From positions 8,822,103 to 8,886,102 of the forward strand of contig NC_064224.1 of the NCBI RefSeq assembly GCF_023101765.2: a stretch of DNA of 64,000 bases, read 5' to 3'. This DNA comes from Spodoptera frugiperda. Its lineage: Eukaryota > Arthropoda > Insecta > Lepidoptera > Noctuidae. The position numbers and the translations under genes are program-made. The notes under the pieces were generated by a model. That model worked only from the letters and a program-made list of their open reading frames with translations, made no database searches and had not been told where the DNA came from. Of this stretch, positions 1 through 12,313 are shown piece by piece (within the stretch, counting starts at the first letter, position 1; every line of letters begins with the position of its first letter).

Positions 1-879
1 CACTAGCTCTACGGACATCTCTATGGTAGGGACACCCGTATTCTGTCAAAATTAAATGTCAAAAAGTTGAACAAAAAATTATTGCAGTTGGGTTTGAAAC
101 AATTAGAAAAAAAATACCATTTGTATGAAAATCAAAATGAAACTTTATCTCACTTTATTGATTCCACTTGAAATTATCATTCTTTCCGTAGCTAAGGCTT
201 TTTCATGTTTTTTATTTAGTGAACACATTGATTGACGTGTAATTTGTTACCAGAGACAAATAATTTCTACCAAATTAGAAGTTTTATTTTCATAAACCTG
301 TAAAACCACAAATTCTTGATTGATACCACGGTTTCACTGAATACCAACATAAACACCATTTACGTTGTTTCATTGTGTCTTACCCTACACTTAAATCTCC
401 CCATTTTTAATTCTCAGATCATCAAATCTAACCCCTAAAAGGCCGGGAACGCACTGTTGCGGGTATTTATGGGTGGCACGGATTGCTTGGACACATACCT
501 TCTTCTTCTACCATCAGGCGATCTGCTTATTTGCCATCTCTCTTATGTATAACGATTAATCTATAATGCATAAAAAGAATGGGACCAGAATGAATCAATG
601 TAGTAATGCTGCTCTATTTCAAATGCACTGATCGGTTTACCTTCTTTTGTCTTATGTTTTTGGCGCACTATGTTTTTTCTAATAGGATTATATTCAAGAA
701 TAATGTAGTTCTAAATATTGTTAAATTGAAGTGCAATAAAACAATGGTTTTCTAAATATTACTAAATTACTATTTTTTTCAACGTATGGTAGTTTTCTTA
801 AACATCGGCGTGGCAACTGGAAAGTAGAAACACTGTAAAAGTGGTAATTTTCGTAGCGTATTGCTGTCCGTCATCAATA
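1..879. other. 5' flank of Gprk2, non-coding
   Basis: AT-rich sequence upstream of the CpG-rich leader. Apart from a worn family H repeat near 436-553, I see no exon, RNA gene or mobile-element end here. Short open frames in it have no recognisable domain and match AT-rich background. Confidence 0.5.
436..553 (+). repeat. Family H repeat, degraded 3' part
   Basis: The order of blocks matches the last ~110 bp of family H: an AAAGGCCGG-like start, a GTTGCGGGT block, a TATGGGTGGC block and then ACCATCAGGCGATCTG. An extra ~15 bp interrupts it between the last two blocks. The poly(A) end is eroded. Compare the cleaner copies at 8830-8933 and 23873-23982. Confidence 0.7.
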
Positions 880-1283
880 ACTCGCGTAATTCGGGCGTGT
901 GCTCCATTTACGCTTTTATTGAAAGAAACTAACCGTTTTACATCGCCGCCGACGCACACGAGCGTTCGCGCCGTCGTTTGCCGCTCAAAGACTGTCATGA
1001 TATCGTCCTTTACACCACACCCTTGGGTATCGTGAATCGTAGTCGTGAACTGTTGCGTGTTTATTGCCGACGGCAGCGTTTGAGGCTGTTGTACGGGTTG
1101 GATTACGTTAATCTGTGTACGGTGTAGTGTTATGTGTATAAGTTAGCGGTTGCATAGTTGTGTTGGAGAGCGCGGACACATTGATGGGCAGAGTCGTGTG
1201 CGGCTGGCAGGCGGCAGACGAGCCGCAGCGGCGGGTGTTTGCTTCCTGGAGGGTCTACGATAAAATCAGCCACACTGGAACTG
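880..1283 (+). promoter_or_regulatory. Gprk2: CpG-rich promoter / 5' leader region of Gprk2
   Basis: This stretch is clearly richer in G+C and in CpG than the AT-rich surroundings (many CGCC, GCGT and GACG words between about 900 and 1260). It lies directly upstream of the Gprk2 start codon. An in-frame TGA at 1182-1184, with no in-frame ATG between it and 1284, fixes the 5' limit of the reading frame. No convincing TATA box or initiator could be singled out, so the transcription start is not placed. The region also contains at least two short upstream open reading frames (1132-1146 and one starting at 1184). Promoter function is inference from position and composition. Confidence 0.55.
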
Positions 1284-1335
1284 ATGGAATTAGAGAATAT
1301 CGTCGCGAACACTGTTTATTTGAAAGCCAGAGAGG
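1184..1335 (+). other. Upstream ORF overlapping the Gprk2 start codon
   Basis: An ATG at 1184-1186 (G at +4) opens a frame shifted by one base relative to the Gprk2 ATG at 1284 and runs through it. Unspliced, it stops at TAG 1337-1339. After splicing of exon 1 to exon 2 it would end at TAG 24393-24395, giving 54 codons. The peptide has no recognisable domain. It matters only if the mRNA leader starts upstream of 1184, which the sequence alone cannot show. If it does, this would be an overlapping inhibitory uORF. Confidence 0.4.
1284..1335 (+). CDS. Gprk2: G protein-coupled receptor kinase 2, coding exon 1 (start codon)
   Basis: This is the N-terminal coding exon of a GRK4/5/6-subfamily receptor kinase, which phosphorylates activated GPCRs at the plasma membrane; fly Gprk2 also acts on Smoothened in Hedgehog signalling. 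The 17 full codons read MELENIVANTVYLKARE, the near-invariant start of this family (compare MELENIVANT of vertebrate GRK5), the amphipathic helix that docks on the active receptor. The ATG at 1284 is the start because an in-frame TGA lies at 1182 and no other in-frame ATG intervenes. The exon ends after the first base of codon 18 at a good donor, G|GTAGGT (1336-1341), a phase-1 intron. The split glycine codon is completed exactly by the exon at 24383. The non-coding upstream part of the exon is not delimited. Confidence 0.95.
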
Positions 1336-2495
1336 GTAGGTACCTGATACAATTTTATAAAGCACTTGTTTTCATTATCATAACTTGCGTAGAGTATTGG
1401 CGAGACTATAACAGCAATATTTGGATATCTCGTATCACGTTGATTCTTATAAGAATTCAAATAGTTTGGATTCAGAACAGTTATGTTTCAAATACAACTT
1501 TTTGACAAACTTTCAAAGAGAACATTAATTTAGTTAATTTTTCGTAAAACCCTTGATTTCAAGTCTTAAGACTAGAAACAAGTTTATCATATGAATTTTA
1601 TCTTTGAAATAGCATCTCTAACTTTAATATTTACTCAAGCAAAACAACATGTCTAGAAAAAAGTTTCAATACCATTTTCTCCCCAAGATTCTTATTCAAA
1701 TATCCACCTTATCTATAAATTAATAAAGTTAGTTATTGAATGCAAATTGTTGTTTACTGTACACATATTGATTTGAATTTGTAATATTAATGTCTGGCTC
1801 TATAGCTCATGTGTAACTTAGTTGCTGAGAACAATTCCAATATTACTATATTTACACCTCATTGTTATTAATTATTTGATTATTACAATTACGATAACTC
1901 TGATTGAGGAAATGGAACATTCGTTTGATAATTCGTAATTGTTTGCGCCCGTAACTTATTAAATTATTGATAAGGATGTTGTTTATTAAAAATACGGGCA
2001 CAAGATCTTGTTTACGTATTTTTTTAAGTTACGTTTCTGTTTAGTTTTTTCACAACTTGACTTTTAAATGTGTGTTTTATCTATGTTATTGCCGTAAATT
2101 ATATATTTTAATTTTATATATTCATTTCTAGAATATAGGAATTGTGGAAATAGTAAAGTTTAAGGTTTAAAAAACAAGATTCTACATCAACAACTCGGTT
2201 CTTAAATATGCAAAAGACTAGTTCTATAAACCTGTATTGTATTATTAGCTGATGAGTATATGTTGAACGTAGTATGTTGGTACAAAATATTATAATTATG
2301 CTTATTAGTCTGTTATTATAGATGTCTCATGATTGGCCGGTTATAAGGATATTTTATAGTTCACTGCATAATAGAAAACACAAACACTTTTTATTTTTGT
2401 TTAAACTCCTGAGAAACTAACGGCATTGTACGATTTGGTTAGGAAGAATGTATTCCTTATTTTAAAAGGCACACAATGCAACCGATAAGCAAAGC

Positions 2496-2580
2496 AGGCA
2501 AGGCAGTCTGTGACTCCTATGATGGTGTTATGGGTGTATAGCTTTATTTCAGGTGATCAGTCTGCCCAAACAAAATTATG
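2496..2580 (+). repeat. Family H repeat, very degraded
   Basis: Blocks GTGACTCCT, a TATGGGTG-like word and CAGGTGATCAGTCTGCCC occur in the family H order with small deletions between them. It is weak on its own, and is called because order and spacing match the cleaner copies. Confidence 0.5.
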
Positions 2581-3327
2581 GAATTTCTTTTTGAAAGGCA
2601 ATAAAAGAAGAGAAATGGGTGTCAGGCAATAGCTAAACATATTCATGCTGCCTCAAGAAAAAATTTACTATCTGAGATTAGACTAGAAACCTAAGGAGAC
2701 TCACAGTAAAATTTTTTACACACAATAAAATTAAATATGAGGAATTGAGGTGGCTTTCAACCTAGGTAGTTAACATTTATTGCTGTGTGAATCTTCAACC
2801 CTACAACTGCAAAGATACAATGTATTTTTTTTATTGTGTCTCATATACTTGAGAGGGAAGTTACATTCCTTTATGTCCTAACTATAAGGAAACAAAACCA
2901 GAGGACACTTTAGTATGGAAATTAAACCAAAATAGTCTTTATGATGCAGGTAATAAAACCTAAGTAACAGTAACAATATTTCATAGTTACCTTGTTTATT
3001 TAAACACTAATAAATAATATTTACTAAGTGAATCAATTAATTGAATATGAAATTGGAACTTCAATTAAATTGTTCAAATTAAAATGATATATATATACAT
3101 TTTGTCAATTCATAAATGTTAGGTATGTACCTAATTGAATACCTAAGTAACTACATATTATAAGTTTATTGTACCAACAAATATGAATATAATTACCAAA
3201 TAAGGTTTGAATAAAATTGTTATTGTTGAATTTTATAAGTATGGAAGACAGGAAACCACAATACATCCATTTGTGCAACTTAAACTAAATGTTGGTTTTT
3301 AAATGAACAGTACAAAACTATACCAAC

Positions 3328-3490
3328 CCTTTTTTTGACGGGGGAAAGTCATCCAATGAGTTCTCCCGCCTTTGGCGAGGCGAGAGGCAGTGTCAGACTC
3401 TTACTGACTAAAAACTACCCCGTTCCTACTTCTGCCCTTCGAGCTGGAGCCCCGGTTAACCTGCTAGGTAGTCCGCAGCTCCGGAAAAAA
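3328..3490 (-). mobile_element. Family A SINE-like element
   Basis: A poly(T) run at 3330-3336 is followed by the family A body: GGGGAAAGTCATCCAATGA, CAGACTCTTACTGACTAAAA, the GAGCC-rich block, and CCGCTAGG-like and GCAGCTCCGG ends. Strand is assigned from the poly(A) tail (T run on the left). An 8-bp direct repeat ATACCAAC flanks it at 3320-3327 and 3491-3498, consistent with a target-site duplication. It lacks the GGGCCC end found in longer copies. Confidence 0.85.
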
Positions 3491-3599
3491 ATACCAACGT
3501 AATACATCGACGAAAAAAAATTTCATACAAAAAGTCGTCTTTGCATTTGCAATTTCGATAAAAATACTAAACACTCTTCGTATCCCATTTCTCGAAGAA

Positions 3600-6410
3600 C
3601 TTAATGGGCTATCTGACATTACGATCACTTAAGGAGAGTATACAGTATGGATAAAAAACAAAACCTTTTCATAAAACCGCTAGCCTTTCATAGCTGCCTA
3701 TAACATGGGCATTCATACAAGAAATGAATAGCATCAGAGAACAAATCAATGAAGCTATAATTAGTTTCCTTTAGCTACAAACGGTCGTCTAAAATGTTTA
3801 ATTAAACATTCATCCTGTTTTTAAACAATCCTACATTATTAGCTGGACATTGTATGTTATTATATGTTCGTACGTTTTACCTGCAATTATGTGCCACTTA
3901 CGTCTGTTCTGTACAACGTAGGTATTTTAGTCCATAAGGCAATGATATAATATCTAAATTGATCACTCTGATGAGGAAAATGCCCATAGATCACACTGAC
4001 TGTTAATAACAGGTTGAAAAAACATAACTACGTATAATTTATTCAAAAATAAGCTGGTCATCTATGATGTAAGATAAAAATATGTTGGAAATTAATTGCT
4101 CTTAAGATAGTGTTGTGATCTGAAGCTATAGAAGACCTATCATTCTAAAGTACGGACATAAAGATTATTTCTAAAGCGAATAATATAACTTAGCATGAAT
4201 CGACAGGTCTCAAATTCAATTCGTCAAATTCTTACGTAAAAAATATTTATCAGCTAGCACGTGAAGTCATGTTACCGATATCGTTTGTTACCTAGCAACA
4301 AGATTACGTACTTCAAGGGCCTCGAACATCCGAGGAGACGTGTGGAGAATTTCACACGAACTATTGTGTTTATACCCATTATTTCCTGGCGAGAGTTTGA
4401 CCGGAAAGCAATCCGTTCAATAAGACTGCGTTGCCAGATTTATGCCGTAAAGAAGTTGAGAAATTCGCACGTTCTTCCTGCTCCAGTTATGCTCCGAATT
4501 ACAGGAAAAACTAGCGGAAGAATGCTTATCTAAACACTAGTGCTAGACTTCCAGGATATAGAGACCAGATCATTTCTGTGCAATTTAGATAACTACCCGT
4601 ATCTTCAAAAAGATTCGCAGATTATCCGTGAACACCGGTTAACTCGCATGATTTGCCCATTCTGTTAAGTGAATGAACACTACATACCGTGAACATTGCC
4701 GGTTGAGGAAGTCAGTTTAGCACACAGAATTTGCATGAATATCCTAAGTGACTTCATTATGTAGCTATCTAAGCGGATAATGTATAGAAACAAACTTTAA
4801 GTGTCTATAAAGAGGTGTATGTAAACGATATCAAATTAATGACTAAGGTCCTTATGTTGTAATTAAAACCAAATAGGTTTATTCAAAGTGAGGCACGCTT
4901 CACCCTTGTAATTGTACCTACCATCTATCTATTGCGGAAGAGCAAACATTGTCGACAGGGGTAGTATCGACCTTTCCAACTTGGAACAACAGACCCATTG
5001 AACGTAGAAATGCCGGTAAAGGTTGAGTTAAGGGTGAACTTACGTCTTTGCTATCTAAATGTCCTTTAATACAAGTACTTTACGGTCAAGGACATCGGTT
5101 CAATAAGATTTGTTCCAAAATACACTCTAGTAGTGCTATTTTAGACACAATATTGATAAGCAAAAATGAACGAATCACGCATATTTAAGGTATCCAGTTT
5201 TTTTATGTCACTTATGTAGCGTATGATCCTTAGATCAACAAACTATTTGCCAATGTCAACCCGTTGCCGAGTATTTAACACCTGCAACAATAACACGGCC
5301 TAAGTAGCAATCACTGTCTAACATAATCTATTGCCATACTCCTTCCTTATATGTAGTTAACCGGTATTGTACGCATCTACATAAATACGAGGAAAAATAT
5401 CATAATATATTAAAATTGCTGACGTACATAAAAAGCTGACCATCTCATTAGATAAGTTTACTTGCACGCGACTGTAAGTTTGTAAATAATACGTTGCCCT
5501 TGAAATATGCACTAGGTTCGATTTTTTAGAGTGGGCTGTTGCGTAGGAGTGGCCGTGAATCCGAATGTAATCGAGTATTGCTTGCTCGATACAGAGTAGT
5601 GACCCCCGGGGCTTGGATGTTACGGTAATCTAGATTAAGTGTCGACTGACTAGATTGACGATGTATTTTCGGCTGTAGGAACTAAAAGATTTTGTTGACT
5701 TCGAACTGTCAATGGAAATGGAGTTTGTACTTCGATTAAAATAATTTTGTTACGTCTCTTGAGGTTATTAGCCTAAAAGCAGTTTATCGTACAGACTACT
5801 AAAAGATTTGTACCCGTTTTTTATCTAAAATTGGAGGATAAAAGAGAAGTTTGAAATGTAAGTAGATTGCAAACTTCCATTACTGTAAACATATTCCTTT
5901 ATACACTCAGGATATAAGCAATAATGCATATGTTGGCAGTATTCAATAAAAACTCCATACAATCCCCCTTCGCCGGATATTTTGCCGTACTCCTGAAAAT
6001 GTGTAGTCCAATATTTTTCTTCCGTTAGATTTCCTGGACGGAGCGGTGTAGTAGAGGGTCGACCGGAACTTAGGAGATTGCTTTCCAATTACAATTTTAT
6101 GTTTAAAACGTATTTTAAAGGTTCACAAAGGAAATTTCTGTAGTTTTCTTTATAACCTTTTTTTTGTTACGGATACTTTTAAGTTAAAAGCATATATTAT
6201 ATAAAAATAACTAACGGAGGTTCTTTTTATTTATGAAGTTAAAATGAGGTAATAATCGCTGATCGAATTGTTACGTAACAAAAACAAACTTAACCTTGAT
6301 TTAAACAAGAGAAAGGTGATTGTTTTCAATTCAATCAAGCTAATCGTCAACCGGTGTGGTGCGGATTCGGTTCAATGTGACAACTAGTGCTTTCAGCAAT
6401 ATATTATATA
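3600..6410. other. Unique intronic sequence, no feature recognised
   Basis: No repeat family of this window was seen here. An open frame of 90 codons at 4261-4533 and one of 87 codons on the - strand at 5825-6088 have no domain I recognise and no splice context that I trust, so neither is called a gene. Base composition is slightly less AT-rich than the neighbouring intron. Confidence 0.4.
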
Positions 6411-6420
6411 CAGTTTATAA

Positions 6421-6598
6421 GATTCTTACCGATGGGGCCCAGTAGGGCAGATGGCTGATCCGGAGCTGTGGACTACCTAGCGGGTTTACCGGGGCTCCGG
6501 CTCGAAAAGTAAGAGTAGGAATGGGGTGATTATTAGTCAGTAAAAGTCTTACACTCCCTCCCGTCGTGGTTGGACGATTTTCCCCCACAAAAAAAAAT
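6421..6598 (+). mobile_element. Family A SINE-like element, nearly full length
   Basis: It starts with the GATGGGGCCCAGTAGGGC end, continues with GATCCGGAGCTGTGGACTAC and CCGGGGCTCCGGCTCGAAAA, and ends in TTTTCCCCC followed by an A run (about 6588-6597). Flanks AAGATTCTTACC and AAGATTTACC are similar, possibly a decayed target duplication. This is the longest family A copy and gives the orientation for the others. Confidence 0.88.
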
Positions 6599-8042
6599 TG
6601 AGTCAAGATTTACCAATAGATGTACTTCGCTCAACGGAGAATCTGCGACGACGATGCCATTGCGATTTGCGTTGCCCTCATAATGGATTACAGGGGGAGT
6701 GACCAATTACCAGCCGGCCGGGTTTGATTGCCATTCAATTAATTGGGGCTCTCCCTATCCGACTCATAACCAAATATATCAGGTAAACTTTGACCGTACA
6801 GTGTTCCTAACTGTATTTAAGTATGGTGTGGTGTGGTTTTAATTACCAACATTGTGTGCCTAATTGCGTGCGAATATACTGGATAATCACTCTGTATTAG
6901 GTTTCCGGCAATGTGGTGTTGATAGTTGTATCCTGCTGCTATCGCTCCGGGCATGCATGTGTTTTGTTATTTCAATACCTCATTGACGTAATAAATGTCA
7001 ATAGTATCTGCTTTTAGAGCTTTGGAAACGTTTATTTTGTTATTTAGTTAATTGCCGGTTTAATATTCGAGCTACAGTTTGGAATGAGCACCTAGCTTTC
7101 ACACGGATAGACTGACAGACTATTATTTATTTCTTTATTTGTTGATGTTTCAAAAGTACCTAAGTATTTATGATTTAATTGGATTAAATGATTTTACTTT
7201 GACATATCTATTATACACATTTTGGACTACATGTTTAGTCATTAAGCTGGGTAGTCAAAAATGTGGAATATCAAAATCTTTGGTTTTCCAATCAAGAGAT
7301 AAAGGGTGATGTTTATAACGACGAAGTCTTGGAAGATACAAAGGAGGTCAAAGGATTTGTTTTGGCAAAACACAAACTATCTTCACTGCTTATGTTACCC
7401 TTGTCCCTAAACTAACAGAATTACAAAGTGCCGTAAGCCGTGAAACCTTTACTTACAAATAACACTTCCATGTAACCACACTGCCTTAAGGAGAGTGGTT
7501 TCTGATCATGGAAGTCTTAAGAATAACTTTTGGTCAGCATATCGATATCTGGTTGTGTGCCAAAGTTTTCTCATATATTTGCTGTACGTTGGTGTTAGGG
7601 TGTATTTTCCTTTGATGTTTTGGGAAAATTTAAGGATACTTTTAGATTTGTGAAACGCGATTCTAAGGAAGTCGAGAGACGTAATCGTTACTAGGTTTAC
7701 TTACTTACATTTTTGATACAAAGAAACGTATTTTTTCTCGTACATTATTTCTATTATTATTTGCCTATATTACTTGTAACTCGTTAATTTTGATTACATT
7801 GAAGATTAGTCCATGTAAACTTTTATCTCAAAACAGATTTCAGTCCAAAATATTTGTTTTTCTGGAATTCCCGATGACAATAGTCCGTATCAGCTTAGTA
7901 TGATAAAAAGTCAGGATTTACGCGTCACGTTGGCGGATTTTCCCAATCTTTTCGGAATCATATTGAATGAGTTCAGAGGTTACAGAGTTTTACATACATG
8001 GGAATTAACGCAAACGGTGTAAACACTGTACGTAGACATTAG

Positions 8043-8125
8043 TAAAAACTTTATTATAACTTTCGTGAGACATACTAAATTAATTATTATGTTATCGACT
8101 TACTCATGTAACTGTTTGACGAATG
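8043..8125 (+). repeat. Short interspersed repeat, also at 58643-58672
   Basis: The words TTATTATAACTTTCGTGAGA and CATACTAAAT recur at 58643-58672 with one or two changes. I recognise this as a moderately repeated lepidopteran sequence, but the ends of the element are not visible and its class is unknown. Confidence 0.55.
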
Positions 8126-8157
8126 TTTTGCGCTCATGATTGCTAGCATGGCTTGAA

Positions 8158-8310
8158 GCCTAGCTGTGGACTACCTAGCGGGTTTAGGGGCCTGGTTTGA
8201 AAAGCAGGAGTAACTAGGAACGGGGTGATTTTTAATCAGTAAGAATCATACACTCCTCTCGCCTCACCCAAGGCGGGAGAAATCATTAGACGATTTTTCC
8301 GCCTCAAAAA
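8158..8310 (+). mobile_element. Family A SINE-like element with 13-bp target duplication
   Basis: A family A body (GTGGACTACCTAGCGGGTTT, then GTAAGAATCATACACTCC and CAAGGCGGGAGAAATCATT) ends in an A run. The direct repeat AGCATGGCTTGAA (13 bp, identical) lies at 8145-8157 and 8311-8323, an excellent target-site duplication, so both ends are fixed. It is 5' truncated compared with the 6421 copy: the GGGCCC end is missing. Confidence 0.93.
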
Positions 8311-8829
8311 AGCATGGCTTGAAACTAGCAGTAACGTGAGTAAGCCGATAAAATAATAATTAATTTACGCTCTAAAGAATATTAAGAAGAAATTCGTTTG
8401 AAGAGTTTCCAATAACTTACCTACATTACTAAAAACAAGTAACAATATTATTATTCTGGTTTTCAACAAAACGTTATTCCTTTTGACAGAGACTGCATTA
8501 CCTTCGAAATGAGATGAAAATTTTACATCAAGTTTTCATTACTTAAAGTGCACTTAGTAAGTATTCGAAAAGGCCCAAGTAACTCTTTGCTCGTAAAATT
8601 GAAGATATTAATGCTGCAGACTGGATGTTATTGCCAAGTTTGCAACTGGCTTTACTGGTTAACTAAATAGAATCTTGAATACTCTTCATTTTAAGATGGT
8701 GAACAGTTATTTTACAGGTTCTGGTAAAGGATAAAGATAGGTACATATTTTATTAAATGTACATATATAATGATGTCAAGACTTTTGTAATAGACCACAT
8801 ACCATTATGGATGCAATAAATACTTGAAT

Positions 8830-8933
8830 ACCTGTGACTCCTCTGGCGTTGCGGGTGTCCACGGGTGGCGCTGATCGCTTACCATCAGGTGATCTGTCTG
8901 CTCGTTTGCCCTTACTCAATAAAAAAGTAGGTA
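8830..8933 (+). repeat. Family H repeat, 3' part
   Basis: It has the blocks CTGTGACTCCTCTGG, GTTGCGGGTGTCCACGGGTG and CTTACCATCAGGTGATCTGT in order, and ends in an A run. This is one of the cleanest 3'-only copies of family H. Confidence 0.88.
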
Positions 8934-9473
8934 ATTTTGGTAAAAAATAAAGTTAATCAATATTAATTTTGTTTTAGCTGTTTCATTTCATAAGGTTTCG
9001 TATTTAGCCACTATTATGGAATCAAAACCGCTGCAAGTCGTATCTGAATTTGTCATAAATTCTGGAGTCAGAACCAAAAATACACTGCAATCTAAACCGA
9101 TATCTATGACACGAACTTGTAAAGAAGAAAATCGATTGAAAGTCCCAATTGCAATATACAAACAGCTAGAGATCATCACTTACATATTCCGGGTGGCACT
9201 GCGCGATATAAAAATATTCTCCCAAAACTTTTTCTAAGTGGAAGCAACTTCAAAGAATCCAAACTTTGCCAGGGTTGGCAACTAACAAGTATAATACATA
9301 AAGTAATCCCTGTAGGGGTGTCCAAAGGTGTATAGTTACCCTCATTAATTCGGTGATAACGGTCAGGTACCATGAAATGAAAGACGAGCCTTGAAACTTA
9401 GATTTTTGGACAATATTTACGAGCTTTTACTTAACTTTTCTCAAGTAAATCATAATTAATGATGTTTTAGTTT

Positions 9474-9772
9474 CTTTTTTTTATGAAACACGCCGGTAAT
9501 CGAGCTCATGTATCACCTGATGGTAAGCAATCGCCGCCGCCCATGGACACTTGGAACACCAGAGGCGTTACAAGTGCGTTGCCGGCTTTTTGGGAGTTAG
9601 GAATTTAAGGGTTGTTGTTCGGGAATCGGGAATCGGGATTGGGAGGATTGGGAAGGGATTGGGAATTGGGTCTCCGGTAACCTCACTCACACAACGAAAC
9701 ACAACGAAAGCGTTGTTTCACGTCGGTTTTCTGTGAGGCCGTGGTATCACTCCGGTCGAGCCGGCCCATTCG
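9474..9772 (-). mobile_element. Family H element, near full length
   Basis: It reads in reverse: a T run, GCCGGTAATCGAGC, CACCTGATGGTAAGCAATCG, a GGGAATCGGG-rich internal low-complexity tract (about 9620-9672), GAGGCCGTGGTATCACTCCG and GTCGAGCCGGCCCATT. It lacks only the last ~22 bp (the CATGGCTCTCCCAC end). The strand comes from the poly(A) end. The chance reading frame inside it is not a gene. Confidence 0.9.
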
Positions 9773-9789
9773 AAAAGTTTCTCTGGCAA

Positions 9790-12300
9790 TAGCTATATGG
9801 GACGTTATTACGTACAGAAAGATCATAATAATTTGTGCTATTGTGCGCATCATTTCAGGGAATTCGCGATATTTTTACACTTTATTATAAGCATGTACCT
9901 AAATACAGATCTGTTTAAAAATGAAACTAAAGTTTATTGTTCAAAACTCAGACTATTATTTATCAGTTCTCGATACGATAAACAGAACATTAATTTACAA
10001 CTACCCAACGAAAACAATTCTATTTGACTCTCCTATTGTTATTCAATTGCTATCCGAAATTGTTGGAATACCCTCTCAATAGTTCGCGCATGGCAACCGG
10101 TAAAGACGTACCTAGGTACTAGTACTTACATCACTGACTCTAATTTCCCAGGAGGTTTCAAGTTTTCCTAGAATTTCATTAAGAACTAGCTTCATGCCTT
10201 ACCAGTTTGAGCTGCATGAACGAAATATGGTCGTTGCAAATTACATTTTTATTGCCCCTCTCGTAAAACTAAGATTAAAAGAGATATTAGCGATTAAATG
10301 CGCGCTTTTATTTTGCATAAAGATTTAATGAATCATGAATATTTTACTTTATATATTGTACTTAATTTTTTTTTGTCTGTGTTAAGTTTTAGACATATTT
10401 AATTAAACCTTACTGATGATTGTTGAAGAGAAGATTTCTTTCTATTAAATTATGAGCGAGTATCCAGAGTTTCTTATTAGTTACTAACTATCGCACTTAG
10501 AGATATTGATAATGATTACTTAAAGTTTCCCTTAGTAACGATTTTGTATAAAAAACAATTGCTAATGACTGGGTTAAGTAACCATTAAATAACTCTGCGG
10601 CGGCGGTAAACGATATTAATTTACGTGGAGGTCATATGCTCCATTTAATGGACAGGAATAAGTCTGTAAAAATTACAGTCATTAAAGTAACGCTCGCCCG
10701 TAATACGATTGAAGAAATAGCAAAAATCTTACCCGCGAAGATATCTTTACAATACAAAGGAAGCTTGAAGAGAAAAATATGGTTTTCTATAAATATCTGT
10801 CATTGTAATCTATCTTACGATATTAACGCACACTCCGCTGCTCTTTATGCCCACGCTTATAAAAGGTTTCACATTTTTTTTGATCAATGACATGCCGAAT
10901 TTTTGGACCGATTTCCGTGAGAACTCATAAAGATAAATGGATTTAATATAATACCGGAGTTCCGCTTTTCTAATTTCCATGTAATTTCGAGTACAAACAA
11001 ACATCTTTAATGTTCGGATGGTTTATCAATCGCCAGTCTGTTTTCTGTTACGAAATTCTGGAGAGAAATGAAAATATTTCTCTTTGAAAAAAATTGTCTA
11101 AAGATCGCTAAACCGAATCTGTCACTACCAGAGGGTCTACTCCGGTTCTCGAATGCGAAGTTTCGTTTAATCTTCGGCCGTAGGTTTTATTGATTTACTA
11201 ATAGAATTACTTGAAATAACGTTTTATTTTTAATTTCATATCATAAACTATTTATTTATCTTCATTTCATTCGTTCATTTTTGTTCACGAAAGTTCGCAA
11301 TAAATAGAATTGTAGTATGCAATCTGCGAAGTTTTTTCGTTCGTTCGTTAAATTAGAGTAGGCCCCCAGTTAGTTTGAACGTATTCGAGTTTGACCTTTG
11401 CTTGCGTTCATGAGCGATTTGCTTTGATATTTTCTCTTTATCGCTTTTTTTAAGTACAAAGTATAATTTGAATCAATGGGGATAAAAGACGTCGAAAGAT
11501 GACATAGAAGTGCCTCATTATAAGATCCTTATCTGTACCTATTAATGTTATAATATTGTGAAGCTGAAAGAGCCGCTTTGTTTAAATACATTGGTCTAAT
11601 TAAACTAACTGTTGGATGAATATTTTGTTTTTTTCTATGAGTTTAGAATCAAAGGTTCATGACTGTATAATGCCCTAAAAACTTAATGACTAAAGCTGCA
11701 CCTGAATTCTTGCCAAAGGGATGATGACGGGGTGTGAAAATAAAAAAAATCTATTTAGTCCGTCACTAAGGTAATGAAAAAATAAACACGTATTATTTTA
11801 TTTTCTCATAGTTATACGATAACAATTTCCACAAAGAAACGAATCAAGTTTAGGAGTGGGACCAAATACGTCATTTCTACGTATAAAATGTACCTAGAAG
11901 TGACATCACGCGATATTTCAAATCGATATATCTTCGAAAGTATTTGTTTCTGTAATAAAATTAAAAATACGTGTCTAATATTTTAAAATAATCTACAAGA
12001 CGGACATTAAAATAAAAATTAGTCAATATAAATTGAATTGCAATGTAGAAGATTACAAAATTGTGACGTGTCTTTGTCTCTAATTCATAATTTAATCAAT
12101 GGACCTGACCATCAGGGCATTTGACTTAAGGTCTAACAAGCAGTATAGTCCACACGTGTATAGTCCACAGTAAATAACATCATATACAGTTGACTAATTT
12201 CCCCAGAGGTGGGCGGTAGGTCTCCACGCGTCAGCAGTTTGACATGTACAAAGAAATTGATTAAATGTTGTAACGTTATGTACGCATGCGAATAACGAAG
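9790..12300. other. Intronic sequence without recognisable features
   Basis: AT-rich sequence; only small runs such as (CGTT)3 at 11335-11348 stand out. An 84-codon open frame at 10636-10890 has no identifiable domain. No RNA gene was seen. Confidence 0.4.
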
Positions 12301-12313
12301 GTATGGTGTTAAT

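Noticed and set aside
1239..1283. Earlier non-ATG start for Gprk2 in the same frame
   Set aside because: The frame is open upstream but has no ATG before the TGA at 1182, and family homology begins exactly at 1284.
4261..4533. 90-codon open frame as a gene
   Set aside because: No recognisable domain, unusual composition or splice context; chance frame lengths like this are expected in 64 kb.
9290..9375. Another family H copy
   Set aside because: Only scattered words (GGGGTGTCC, ACGGTCAGGTACC) match, with wrong spacing.
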